Shown here piece by piece: positions 17,939 to 29,487 of a stretch of 64,000 nt of DNA (positions are counted from its first letter, which is position 1; every line of letters begins with the position of its first letter). Under the pieces are notes generated by a model, which saw only the letters and a list, made by a program, of their open reading frames with translations, was not told where the DNA came from and did no database searches. The DNA comes from Powellomyces hirtus. Lineage: Eukaryota > Chytridiomycota > Chytridiomycetes > Spizellomycetales > Powellomycetaceae. Both the position numbers and the translations under genes were made by a program. The DNA lies in the NCBI GenBank assembly GCA_025526995.1, contig JAHLKG010000030.1, positions 134,501 through 198,500 of the forward strand. The letters are read 5' to 3'.

Positions 17939-20900
17939 ATGGGGAAACGAAAGAACTGGCTGGGCGGCCGGTCTCGTCTCTCACTCAGCAGGCATGCCGA
18001 GACACCTGCGATGATCCCGCCGGACCCGCCTGCCGCGACGCCGCAAGGCGTGGCTGCGGCCTCCGACCTGAACGCCAAACGACGGATCTACATCAACACA
18101 CCATTGGTTCCCCCTTATATCGATACCCAGACGGGTGAACCCGTGTTTACCTATCCCTCCAACAAAGTCAGAACGTCAAAGTATGCCCCATTAACGTTCC
18201 TGCCCAAAAATCTGTTCGAGCAGTTTCGGTCTGTTGCAAACTTCTACTTTACGAGTCTGGTCATTTTGCAATGTTTCCCTCCATTCAACCAGGTCTCATT
18301 CATTCTGACTGCGGCACCCGTGATCATTATTGTTGCCGCAACTGCGCTGAAGGATGCCGTTGAAGATTACAAGCGGCATCGAGCTGACGCGAGCGTCAAT
18401 AAAGCCAGCACCTACCTTCTGGCGAACTGGGAGAATGTAAACGCAGTTGCAGTGGACGGATGGCGGGTCACATTGCGAAGAACAGTGAAGAAAGTCAAGA
18501 AGGCGATCATGCGGGTCATTCGAAATGTACTCTATTTCGCAATGCAGTTGATTACAGGGAAGGCCAGAAAGGGACCGCTGAGTCCAGAAAAGCCAGACAT
18601 TTTGAGAGCAGAGGATTATGTACAAGCTGACGCGGAGAGCGAAAGGGTTGGGCGATCTTCGGCCAACATACATCGGAATTCGACATCCCAGTTTGCACCA
18701 GACGCGAGCACTACGATCGAAAGAGGAACAGCAGCATGGAAGCTTTCTAAATGGGAAGATGTGAGCGTCGGCGATTTCATCTTTTTGCAGAACAACGATC
18801 CCATCCCTGCCGATATCATCATTGTGTCGACATCCGAACCGGATTCTCTGTGTTATGTCGAGACTAAAAATCTGGACGGAGAAACCAATCTCAAAGTCCG
18901 AAGGGGAATACCGGCGTTGGACTGGGTGAAGACCCCAGAAGACTGCACCAGCATCAAAGCTTGGCTTGACTCGGAGCCACCAACACCCAACCTCTACTCC
19001 TATAATGGCGTGCTCCATATTCCCGAACCTGGTCCCCCTCCAGCCTCTCCGACTTTACAGCGGCGATCTGGAGATCAGACCGAGATGACACAGGCGCCTT
19101 CTTCTACATCCGGCATTCAACCTGAAACTGTTCCGCTCTCTACAACATCCATTCTTCTTCGAGGCTGCGTGCTTCGCAACACCGACTATCTGATCGGCAT
19201 AGCAATATACACTGGCTCAGACACCAAAATCATGCTGAATTCTGGGAAAACACCATCCAAACGATCCCGGATCGACCGACAGATCAACCCGCAAGTCATG
19301 GTCAACTTTATGCTTCTCAGTGCAATGTGCATGGTGTGCGCAGTGGTAGCTGCGATCTACGCCGGTAGTTTCGGGTTTGAGGATGCCATCTTTGCGGGAG
19401 TGCATTTCGATGCTGAGTTTGGAAATGCCGCGTTTGAAAACTTTGAGACCCCGAGCTACACGGCTTTCGTCACTTTTTTTTTGTGCATGATCATCTTCCA
19501 AGCCATCATTCCCATCGCTTTGGTCATCAGTGTCGAGTTGGCCAAGTTGTTCCAGAGTTTCATGATCCATATCGATGAAGAGATGTATGATCCGGAAACC
19601 GACCGACACGCAACGCCTCAGGCCTGGAACCTTTGCGACGACCTGGGGCAGATCGAGTACATGTTTTCTGACAAGACAGGAACTCTGACGTGTAACTTGA
19701 TGGAGTTCCGAAAATGCACGATCAACGGGGTGTCATACGGTGGGACATTTGTGTCCGAGGCACAAATGGGAGCAGCAGAACGCGAAGGAAAAGTCATCAA
19801 CGAAAGCGCAGTCACCGAAGAGCGGGAGGCGGTCGAGAAGGAAATGCGGCGGCGGATGAAAGAATTGGGAGGCGAGAAGTACGCTGGTGAAAAGCTGAGT
19901 TTTGTCGACGCGGACGTCGTAAGGCACATTCAAGACAACAATGTTCAATCACGGCGAATCCGCGAGTTCTTTACCCTCCTGGCTGTATGTCACACTGTTC
20001 TTGTCGAGAAGCCCGATCCTGATTCTGAGAATGCAAATGCGCTCGAGTACAAGGCCCAATCTCCCGACGAAGCCGCGCTGGTCGCTGCCGCTAGGGACGT
20101 CGGATTCTCGTTCCTGGAGCGCAACGACAACCGCGTCACGGTCGACGTGATGGGACAGCAACGAACGTACACCATCCTCCACGTCCTCGAATTTAACAGC
20201 GACCGCAAACGCATGAGCGTCATCATCAAGAGGCCGGAAGGAGACATGATCTTGCTCTGCAAAGGAGCTGACAGCATCATCTATGACCGCCTCAGCAAGG
20301 ACAATGACCAAGAACTGATGGACATCACGTCCACGCATCTGGAAAACTTTGCCAACGAAGGTCTGCGGACACTGTGTCTATCGTACCGCCCAATCTCCCA
20401 GGAGCATTACAACCGATGGGAGGAACGGTACCGAGCTGCTCAGAACCTGATTGAAAATCGCGACCGGGAGACGGATCTTGTTGCGGAGACCATTGAACGA
20501 GAGTTGATTCTAATGGGAGCCACAGCGATCGAAGATAAGTTGCAAGACGGCGTTCCGGAGACCATTGCACTGCTGGCGACAGCCGGCATCAAGATCTGGG
20601 TCCTCACTGGTGACAAAATGGAAACGGCGATCAACATTGGTTTTGCGTGCAACCTGTTGCGGCGAGACATGATCCTCATTGTCGTGCGCAGTACATCGCT
20701 TGACTCAACGTTCCGGCAATTGACGGAAGCCCTTGAGCGGTTCTGGACCAGCGATGGCAAAGCAACCAATGGGGAAGGAGGGGATGCATCGGGAGAGACG
20801 GGAGACAGCTATGCATTCATCATCGACGGCGAGAGTCTAAAGTTTGCGCTTGAGCCCCGGTGCAAGGCTCTGCTGTTGGAACTCGGATGCCGGTGCTCGG

Positions 20901-23428
20901 CAGTTGTCTGCTGCAGAGTCAGTCCGCTACAAAAGGCTATGGTGGTTCAGTTGGTTCGCAAGGGCTTGGTACGATCGCGTACTCGTACTTGCAGTTTTTT
21001 CGCACATTCTTTCATACTGAATATGATTACAGGGCGCGATGTGTCTGGCTGTCGGCGATGGAGCCAACGACGTGTCGATGATTCAGGAAGCCGACGTCGG
21101 GGTTGGTATTGCTGGCAAAGAAGGGTTGCAGGCGGTCATGGCTGCCGACTACTCGATCGGCCAGTTCAGATTCTTGGCTCGCTTGCTGCTTGTCCACGGC
21201 CGCTGGGCGTACATTCGGACAGCGGAAATGGTTCTCAACTATTTCTACAAGAACGTGGTGTACCTCTTTGTGCTGTTCTGGTTTCAGTTTGACAATGGGT
21301 ATGTCCAGTGCTGCATGTGTTGGCACAGTTTTGAAATGAATTAGAAGCTAAACCTGGTTTTTGGGTGTTTTGCAGATTCTCTGCGTCGACCATCACCGAT
21401 TACACATACGCCATGTTCTTCAATACCCTCTTTTCTCTCCTCCCTACCATTGCTATTGGAACGCTTGACCAGGACGTTAATGATCGGATCTCCATGATGG
21501 TGCCTCAGCTGTACCTGAAGGGAATCCGGCAAACGCTGTATACGATGGAGCGGTTCTGGCTCTACATCTTCGACGGCATCTACCAGTCGGTCGTCTGCTA
21601 CTATTTTGCCTTCTTCATGTTTCGCGACTCGATCCTCAACAAAACGGGGTTGGACTCGACAAAGGATGACATGGGAACGTTTCTGGCCATGAGTATCATC
21701 ATAACGGTCAATTTGTACGCGGGGATGACTATCATGAACTGGACATTTTTGGTCCATATTGCCTTATGGGCCACGATACTACTGTGGATCGTTTATTTGA
21801 TGATCTTTGTCTCCAATATCGAAAACGCATCGTATGGACAGCTCCAGGTGTTACTGCAAAGCGGGACATTCTGGCTCGGCGTCATTGTCACAGTATTTGT
21901 CTGCCTGGCGCCGAGACTTGCTTATCAGTTTGTCAGCGACTGGTTCTGGCCGTCGGACACTGTCATTGTGCGGGAGCTTCAGTCTATGTGGAAGGAAGGC
22001 GATGAGATTCGACTGGATGGAACGATGGTCCCTGTCAAGTCTCGCGGCAAGAAGAGCAGCGGCGATGCATCCGGTACCAGCAGCAGCGGCGACATTGACA
22101 TCAGAGTCGATGGACCCGTCAATGTGAATGTCTCGGATACCAGCACCGCTCTCGTTGGCCTCGAAGCCCGCGGAATGAAGAAGACTTTGTCCGATTGTCT
22201 TCTGAACAGGCGAAGAAGTCACAAAGGAGGTGAATTGGTCAGCCCTGCCGATAAGCGACGAATTCACAGCGCGCACGAACCACCAGACCTGCATGCTCAT
22301 CATCAAAGATTGGAAGTTCAGCCACCACCATTACCACCACCACCACCATTCCTCATCCCAGCAACGCTCGACCAAACGGGATTCCTCACCTCGCAGCAAC
22401 TCGAAATGCGGTCCACGTGCGACGGGTTCGGCGAGGATCGACGGGTTCGCCAGCGCCCACCCATGCTGCAAGTCAACACCTCAAATCCCAGCAACGGGGA
22501 TTTCAACAGCAATGCCGACTCCGAACTCAATGCTGCTGAAGGCGGTAGCGCCATGCACTCGCGACGTGGATCGGCGTTCCGCGCCCGCGCTATATCGGCC
22601 GCCGTCAAGGGAGTTGGCAAGAAGGTTGGCAATGTCGTGCAGAAGATGAGAGGCAAGCGATTGAATGCTCATGGACGCACGGGGAGCTTGGTGATCTACA
22701 TGGGTTCCGAAGGGCCCGACGCTATGAGCCCGAATCGTGGATTTGCGTTCTCGCATGATGAGGGGATGACTTCTGTTATCACGCCGACTAGGTAAGAAGC
22801 TGTGACCTCTTGATGTACATCAGCAGCTAGTGTGGCGCAGGATCTGATGATTGTTGTAAATGATTTTAGGCCACCGGCGCCGCCACGGACCGATTCTCAA
22901 CATTCCCAGGTCCAGAGTCCACAGCACCAAGTCACGACACCATCTTCATCCAATGCGCACTCTCGCAGTATCACCCCGGTGCAACGTCTCGTCGGGGCGC
23001 TGCGACCATCTTCAAGCACGCTGTCAAGGGACGCCCGGCAATTTGGCAGCATGGGAAACAGCTCGGGAAGTCTTGGACGAGGTTCTGGTGGGGAAGGCAT
23101 GGAAATGGGCTCCACGCGGCACATGCATGGCGGGGGTTCTGGTGGGATGGTGAATGTCGGCATCGCGGGTGTTGTCGTTGGGGCCATTGGTGCGGCGATT
23201 GCTGGTGCGGTGAGAGTTGGCGGTGTCGGGAGCAATGATGGAAGTCAGATGGAATTGGCTGGGTTCAGTCCCATCCCAGAAGATCAGGAGCGGGAGGCGG
23301 AGAACGCGGTGATCGAGCGAGGGCCGCCAGTAGCTGATGAGCCAGGCACGACGCCGCAACAGCACACTAATCAGGATCCGCCGGAGGGTGGATCGTTGTC
23401 ATCATCTCATAAAGTCAAAGACGACTGA
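17939..23428 (+). CDS. P4-type ATPase, Dnf1/2-like phospholipid flippase
   Basis: Exons 17939-20968, 21033-21298, 21376-22791 and 22870-23428 give 1756 aa from the first in-frame ATG. Motifs in order: N-terminal RRIYINTPL and [24 protein letters not shown] in the actuator domain; PIALVISVE in TM4 (P4 form of the PISL motif); phosphorylated Asp of DKTGTLT at about residue 578; KRMSVIIK in the nucleotide domain; [15 protein letters not shown]; then six C-terminal TM segments. It flips phospholipids to the cytosolic leaflet of plasma or endosomal membranes. The actuator and nucleotide domains carry long insertions. The roughly 370-residue C-tail is low complexity with His/Pro runs and a Gly/Ala/Val-rich hydrophobic stretch near its end (23140-23235). 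An upstream non-ATG extension or leader exon cannot be excluded. Confidence 0.9.
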
Positions 23429-23752
23429 GGACGCACTGGTGCACGCAAATGATGAGGGAATCAAAGAGAGACATTGGTGCTCTCGGCGATCGACGCTTGT
23501 AATTAGGATACTGAAATTTCTTGTTCATAAATATTATTTTTTATTCTCATATCGAACAGCTGTTACTCGCACGCGTAAAATGTCAAACTCACGTCGGACA
23601 CTGAATTCAGTACTTGAACCTGACGTTTCGCGATTTTGCGTCGACTGCAGTCAGCGCCACGTAGCATTTTCATTCTCTCACTTTTTCCGCAACTTTTTCC
23701 GCAAGGAAAGTAGATTTATTCTTCCAACATGTGAGGGCATTTCGTGTTCTCC

Positions 23753-25460
23753 ATGCTCAACCTCAAGTCAAACGCAATGGTAAAAACAATCGCCCTGGTT
23801 CTCCTGCGAAACGATCTCCGAGTACACGACTCGCCACCCCTTTTCGCGGCGCACAACCATCCGCAGACGACCCACATTTTGCCCCTATATGTGTTTGATC
23901 CACGTCAGATCGACCTATCCTGCGTTCCGCTGAATTTCAGTCACTACAAGCCGTTTGTCCCGCCTCTGACACATTTCTACAAATTCCCGCGCTGTGGAGG
24001 ATGGAGGGCGAGGTTCTTGGTGGAAAGCGTGAAGGGTTTGGGACACGGGTTGAGAGAACACGGGAGTGGCCTGGCGGTTGGATTTGGGATGCCGGGGGAT
24101 ATTGTTGCAGAAGTTGTGAAGGAGTTGGAAAGCAAGGGCGATAAATTGTCTGGCATCTTCTTGTCCAAGGAGTACACGCATGAGGAAGTGTGCGTGGAAG
24201 AAGCTATTGCTGCGAAGACCCCGCAGGTTCCTCTGCACACGTACCATTCTTCCACTCTGTATCATCCCGATGATCTTCCATTCAAGGCGGCTGAGACGCC
24301 ACTGATTTATACGCAGTTTCGACTGCGGGTGGAACCGATTAGAGACCTTATTCGCGGACCGCTGGAGACGCCCGATAAATTTAAACCATTGCCCTCGTTT
24401 CCCGATGTACCATTGGTGATAATGAGCGATGCCCTTGAACTCTCGTGGTTTGTGGAGCCAAAATACCTTGACCGCAGCGACAAGAGCGCGGTGCCGTTCG
24501 AAGGCGGCGAGAAGCAGGGGCTTGCTCGTCTGAACAGCTTCATAAGCCGAGATCGCAAATCTCCCGTAGCGACGTACAAAGCCACACGCAATGGTTTGCT
24601 GGGCGCCAACTATTCGTCCAAGTTCTCCGTGTTTCTCGCGAACGGGACGCTGTCACCGCGGCAAATCGAGGCGGCTCTTAAGCACTATGAAACCACGGTG
24701 GAGAAAAACGAAAGCACGTACTGGTTGTGGTTTGAACTTGTGTGGCGGGATTATTTCAAGTACATCAGCTGGAGGTTTGGGAAATCGTTGTATTTTGAAC
24801 GTGGTTTTGCGAACGATACCAAGAAGCGGATCGATTGGAAGAAAGATCAGAGTACGATTGATGCTTGGGTGGCTGGAAAGACCGGCGTGCCGTTTGTGGA
24901 TGCTGCGATGCGGGAAGTGGCTAGCACAGGGTAAGGCTACAGCTCCGTACATTGTATGGTGCCTGCACACAAGACTGACTTTCTTCTCCAACAAAAGATA
25001 CATGTCAAATCGCTCACGTCAAAACGTGGCAAGCTTCTTCTGCCACGACATTTACCAACACTGGTTGATCGGCGCCGAATGGTTCGAATCCGTCCTCATC
25101 GACCACGACGTTTGCTCCAACTACGGCAACTGGCAATACGTCGCTGGCGTCGGAACTGATCCGCGTTCTAACCGCTGGTTCAACGTCGTTAAGCAAGGGC
25201 GAGAGTACGACCCGGACGGCAAGTTTATTAGAACCTGGTGCCATGAGCTGCGAGATGTGGAGGGCGATGTACATAAAGTTCCGCAAGCTGCGGACGGATA
25301 TCCACAGCCGCTGGTCACCAATAAGGCGTGGGATACGGCCAAACCGAGGGAAATGGGGAAAGAAGGAAATCGGAATGAGCGAGTGGGTAAAATCGACAAT
25401 GGAAAGAGAAGATTGGGAAAGTCGCGGAAGAATAAGAAGCAGGGAGGGGAACAAGTGTAA
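23753..25460 (+). CDS. cryptochrome DASH (CRY-DASH)
   Basis: Exons 23753-24930 and 24998-25460, a 67-nt intron, 546 aa; starting at the second ATG (23777) gives 538 aa. The photolyase N-terminal domain begins IALVLLRNDLRVHDSPPLF. The FAD-binding half includes STYWLWFELVWRDYFKY, GVPFVDAAMREVASTGYMSN and RSRQNVASFFCHD. DVCSNYGNWQYVAGVGTDP with RWFNVVKQGREYDPDG is the hallmark of the DASH class. Members bind FAD and an antenna chromophore and repair or sense UV/blue light. The C-terminus is a Lys/Arg/Gln-rich tail without a known domain. It lies 324 nt after the flippase on the same strand. Functional class is secure; photoreceptor versus repair role is not visible. Confidence 0.95.
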
Positions 25461-25758
25461 ATATAGGAGATTTTGGATGATGTAGCGTAACTCAACGGCG
25501 GTGCATGCCGTCGAACCCCGAAATGTTTGATATTCATTCAACTATACAACTATGATGCTAACTCAACTACGCAACGGGGCAGACTGCCACATGAGACAGA
25601 GACCACCAACAGCACAGAGCATGAGAAAGTTTTTTATATTATATGCAGAAATCCAACAGGTATATCGTGATCCGACGCATTCATCCAAACTTTATCAAAT
25701 TTTTCATTTATTGGCCAGGGTGACGCCTTTGCCTTTGGCCGGTGGCATCCGTGGTAGC

Positions 25759-26507
25759 TTAACGTCCACGCTGGTTGTTGCCGCCTCTCCGGCTGTCGCG
25801 CGACCTGTATCCGTCGCGGTCGGTAAAGTTCAGGCTGATCTCCTGTTTCTCCAGACGCTGTTCCTTGCGGGCCTGGCGTGATCGGCCCTGTCGCGCCGCG
25901 GACCTGGAGCGGTCAAAGTAGTTGTCCTCGACGTCGTCATTATCCTGCTGGCTGTTGTTATTGTCGTCCTCAAAGTTGTTGTTGTTGCGGTTGTTGTTTT
26001 CGCGTGGGAGCTCTGGCAGGCTGTCAAAGTTTTCAGAGTCGCGACCGGAGGGAGATCGGTCGCGCTTGCCACGACGGGGGCCGGCGCTAGCAGCCCGACG
26101 CTGAGCTTGCTGCACTTGCTGCTGTTGCTGCTGCAACGCGGCCTGATCGGGTTCGGGGTCGTTGCCAAAGTTCCAGACCTTCTGTCCGGGAGCTTGAGCG
26201 TTCTGGGCCCGCTGCTGGTTGTTCTGGCCCTAGAAAACGCAGGAGAGCAAGGTCAACATCTGATATACCCATACTCAGACTCTCTTCACGCAACGCATGT
26301 TCGTTTCTCGCTTACATTGTTCTGCTGCTGCTGTTGCTGCTGCTTGGCGGCCTTCCTCTGGGCAGCCAGATTCTTTGCGCGACCCTGTTGCTGCTGCTGT
26401 TGGCTCTGAGGGGACGCCAGCGTCGCTTTGGCATTACTCTGGGCCTGTGCCGTGCGGGCGTTGTTCTGCAGCTGGGCAGCAACGGTGCTGTTGTTCTGAC
26501 GAGTCAT
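25759..26507 (-). CDS. Q/N-rich, arginine-rich low-complexity protein
   Basis: Exons 26507-26316 and 26229-25759 with an 86-nt intron (phase 0), 220 aa. Three poly-Gln stretches from CAG/CAA codons, an Asn-rich block (NNNRNNNNFEDDNNNSQQDN) and an RG/RS-rich C-terminus (SRDSRRGGNNQRGR) dominate it. The only ordered-looking piece is QKVWNFGNDPEPD. The composition suggests an RNA-associated, possibly phase-separating protein, but no family is recognised. ATG 26507 is the first in frame. Confidence 0.65.
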
Positions 26508-27762
26508 TTTAAGGGGACGGATATAAAGTTGCAAAGACAAAAAAAAGAATCCGCTTGCGATATAGAAAGGGAGCGGTTCTGTTGGGATGTCCCCTTCTTA
26601 TATGCCGGGATTTCGCAACCATCATCGCATTTTCTATGGTAAGTCATCTGAGCGATTGTCAAGCGCCACACAGACGCATTATATTCATTCAGTGTGGTTC
26701 GTTTGCGGCTGGACATATGGCGATATTGCTCATAACAAAAGAACCTGTTAGCAATTATGTGGGGGCCCATATTGGGCAACTGCACTAGATCCGATGGAGC
26801 TATTTTGAGGACCGGGCGCATAATTTGCCACTCCTTTCCAATATCATTGTTTATTCTGCATAAGCAGTTTTTCTTCTAAGTGGCGTATCGGGCTATTTGC
26901 AACACTTGAAAAGGGACGCTATGATTGATATTTCTTCGTTCTCTTGCGAAGATGAAGTGAACAAGTCGAGAGCAGTGTTTGTAATGAGTTGCGCCACATG
27001 CATTGGCAAGTGTTTGGGGAATGTAAAGGACCTTTGTCCTCCTGTTCGTCTGTCGCATAGGTTCAAGCCACAACGAAGCGGAAGTGTGTCTGCGCCAATT
27101 GCATCAAATAGGCTCTTTTGACAGAACTGCGGACCTTCGGCACCTGACGTGCGCGGAGTTTGTCGACGAATCGCTTAGTCGGCAAAAAAACTGTTTGGTT
27201 GTCTCTGCGCAATGCATGAAGTACAACTGCTCCGCCATCTAGAGCTATGTCCAGTAGTTGAAGGAACTGGGGACGGGATTGGCTCTTTGCATAAACGATT
27301 GTTTTCCAAGGTCAGGATCGTGGTTGATCAGGTCGCCTTGATTAGGAAAAGAAAGAGGAATGACCCAGAGATCAGGCGTCTGCACGTTTACGCCGCTGCA
27401 ACCTCTTTCTTGGCATAGAGAGTTATCATGCTCATATATCTAGAGAGAATCCGAAGAATGCTGAACTGCACTCTCGCCTGTGCTTGCCAAAGGCCTCGGC
27501 ATCGGATTGTGGTATGTCTGTCATATCCATAACATTCAATGGGAGCACAGCAAGTCGGCTAGAGGTTAGGGATAGTATCCATTCACGCCATCATTTCTTT
27601 TCCGAAACTGCCATGTCGATTGTCAAACAAAAATGTGTCCACATCATGATGGTCAAATAAATTATTCCTACTGATGAGTTCCGCAAGTCCAAAATTTAAG
27701 CAGGGAATAGGCCCCATTGTTTTGTGTTGAGAAGAGCGTACTGAAAGTCATGCCAGCTTCGT
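26508..27762. other. no gene seen
   Basis: Only short, non-coding-like frames. It separates the Q/N-rich gene start from the 3' end of the HMG gene. Confidence 0.5.
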
Positions 27763-29487
27763 TCAATCAGCTAATCGCTCATTAGAGTTGGAAAGTTCTG
27801 GTTGCTTAATACGTGTGACACGTTGTTGGTCAGAGGATTGCAATTTGTCCTTGGAAGGTCCTTCCACCAGGAGAATGTCGTCAACGGTCAGACATTCTGC
27901 GTCTGATCCGGCAGCATCGAGCGTGTCATCGCCGAAGCGGTCAAATCCGAGCGACAAGAACGTAAAGTCTGCGACGCGGGGAAAAAGCGGTATTCAGCTA
28001 TGGGAGGCTGTAGACAATGTCATCATGGTGCTTCACATACCTTGATTCTCGAGAAAACCTTGCTCCGGCTGAACGTGATTCAAGCCAGAGTCGTAAGAAT
28101 GGTTTGTAAGGTTGGGCATCGAAGAGCCATGCGGTGTATGAGTGGGATCGTTTCCGAGCATGTTACAGAAATCAGCGAAGGACGCTCTGCGTGAGGGTAC
28201 CGTAGACTGGCTAATCTGAGAATCGGAATCGATCCAATGTCGAGACGATGAGGCCGCGCTCGCCTGTGAATACCGTCGGCCATCCTTGAAGTCTTCGGAA
28301 CCCTTCCCCGGTGCATACCAATGATCAGCCGATGTTGCTCGTGCGATCGCCGGTTGCTCCTCTTCGCTGTCACCGCTTCCGTCGCGATCGTGACCAGCAT
28401 CTGACTTTCTCTTCTTTCTTCTTGGCTTGTTCTTCCGTGGGGCGTACTTGTAATCTGGATGGAGTAACCGGTGTCGACGCCGCTCCTCCTCAGCGCGACT
28501 CTTGTACACGTTCTTGACCTCGTCGGGCTCCTTCTTCCACCATTCTGCAACAACTTTGGATATCTCATTGTTGCTGATGCCTTCGTTCTGCGCAAGGACT
28601 ATTGGATGTTTCTCTTGCCGATAAAGGATCCACGAGTTTGCTGGTCGCTTCGCGCCTTTGTTCTTGTTGCTGGCGGTTCTCGTTGGGCTGCCGCGGAACG
28701 GGCCCGCAGCTTCCCGGCATGGAGACCCGATGGTTGCGGTCCCTGTGCTCGCGCTGTGCAGGTCTCCGCCTGCAGTACCCTGATTTGTATTCGTATTGAC
28801 GGCTAGCTCTCCATCACTCCCTGACCGGTTTGCCGGAATATAGGGAGCCACTTGTGGTGGTAAGTTGTGATGATGCTGTTGTGAGGGAACGAGATGGTGA
28901 ATGTTGGATGCAGGAGGATAAGGACCTTGTGGACCGCGCATGTAGCCGTGGCCCTCATCACCATATGGTGCAGGCATTTGCTGAGGCGCCTGTGGAGGCC
29001 CCATCATCAAGCTACCCCCTGAGTATGGCAACTGTTCGGGTTGGCGAGGAACCCCCTGACCACCATGACCGCCACTTTGTTGTCCAGAGTTCTGATTCAT
29101 CGGGTACAGCTGAACGTAGTGGCGATCAGGCACGTAAATTAGAGTCGCTTGCTGATTGGAGCTTGACGGAGCGGGTGGGAGAGGTCCCATGGGCGCCAGC
29201 ATTGGTCCTTGGTGGTGAACGAGGGGAGGGCCAGACTGCATCGACATGCCGTAAGGATGACCTCCGTGTGGCATAGATCCAGGTTGGCCTTGGTATCCGT
29301 ACATGGGCGGATACGAATACCCCATTTGCTGGCTCATGTGAGGTCCTCCATAAGGGCCCATTGGAGAATTGCTCGGACCCATGTGGTGGCCTCCGGGATG
29401 CTGCGCAGACGGAGGCGTGGGAGGAAGAGCCGATTGATAGTGGTGCTGCCATGCTGGACTCGGTTGGTAGATCTCGCGCTCAGTCAT
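27763..29487 (-). CDS. HMG-box (MATA_HMG-type) transcription factor
   Basis: Exons 29487-28041 and 27968-27763 with a 72-nt intron (phase 1), 550 aa. Residues 1-250 are Pro/Gly/His/Gln/Met-rich activation-type sequence. The HMG box spans about 279-352: KRPANSWILYRQEKHPIVLA, SNNEISKVVAEWWKKEP, YKSRAEEERRRHRLLHPDYK. This RPxNSWILYR...YKYxPRK form is that of fungal mating-type and Ste11-like regulators. A basic stretch (RKNKPRRKKRKSD) follows as a likely nuclear signal. The C-terminal third is acidic and Ser-rich. It probably regulates sexual or developmental genes; that is inference from the subfamily. Confidence 0.85.
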
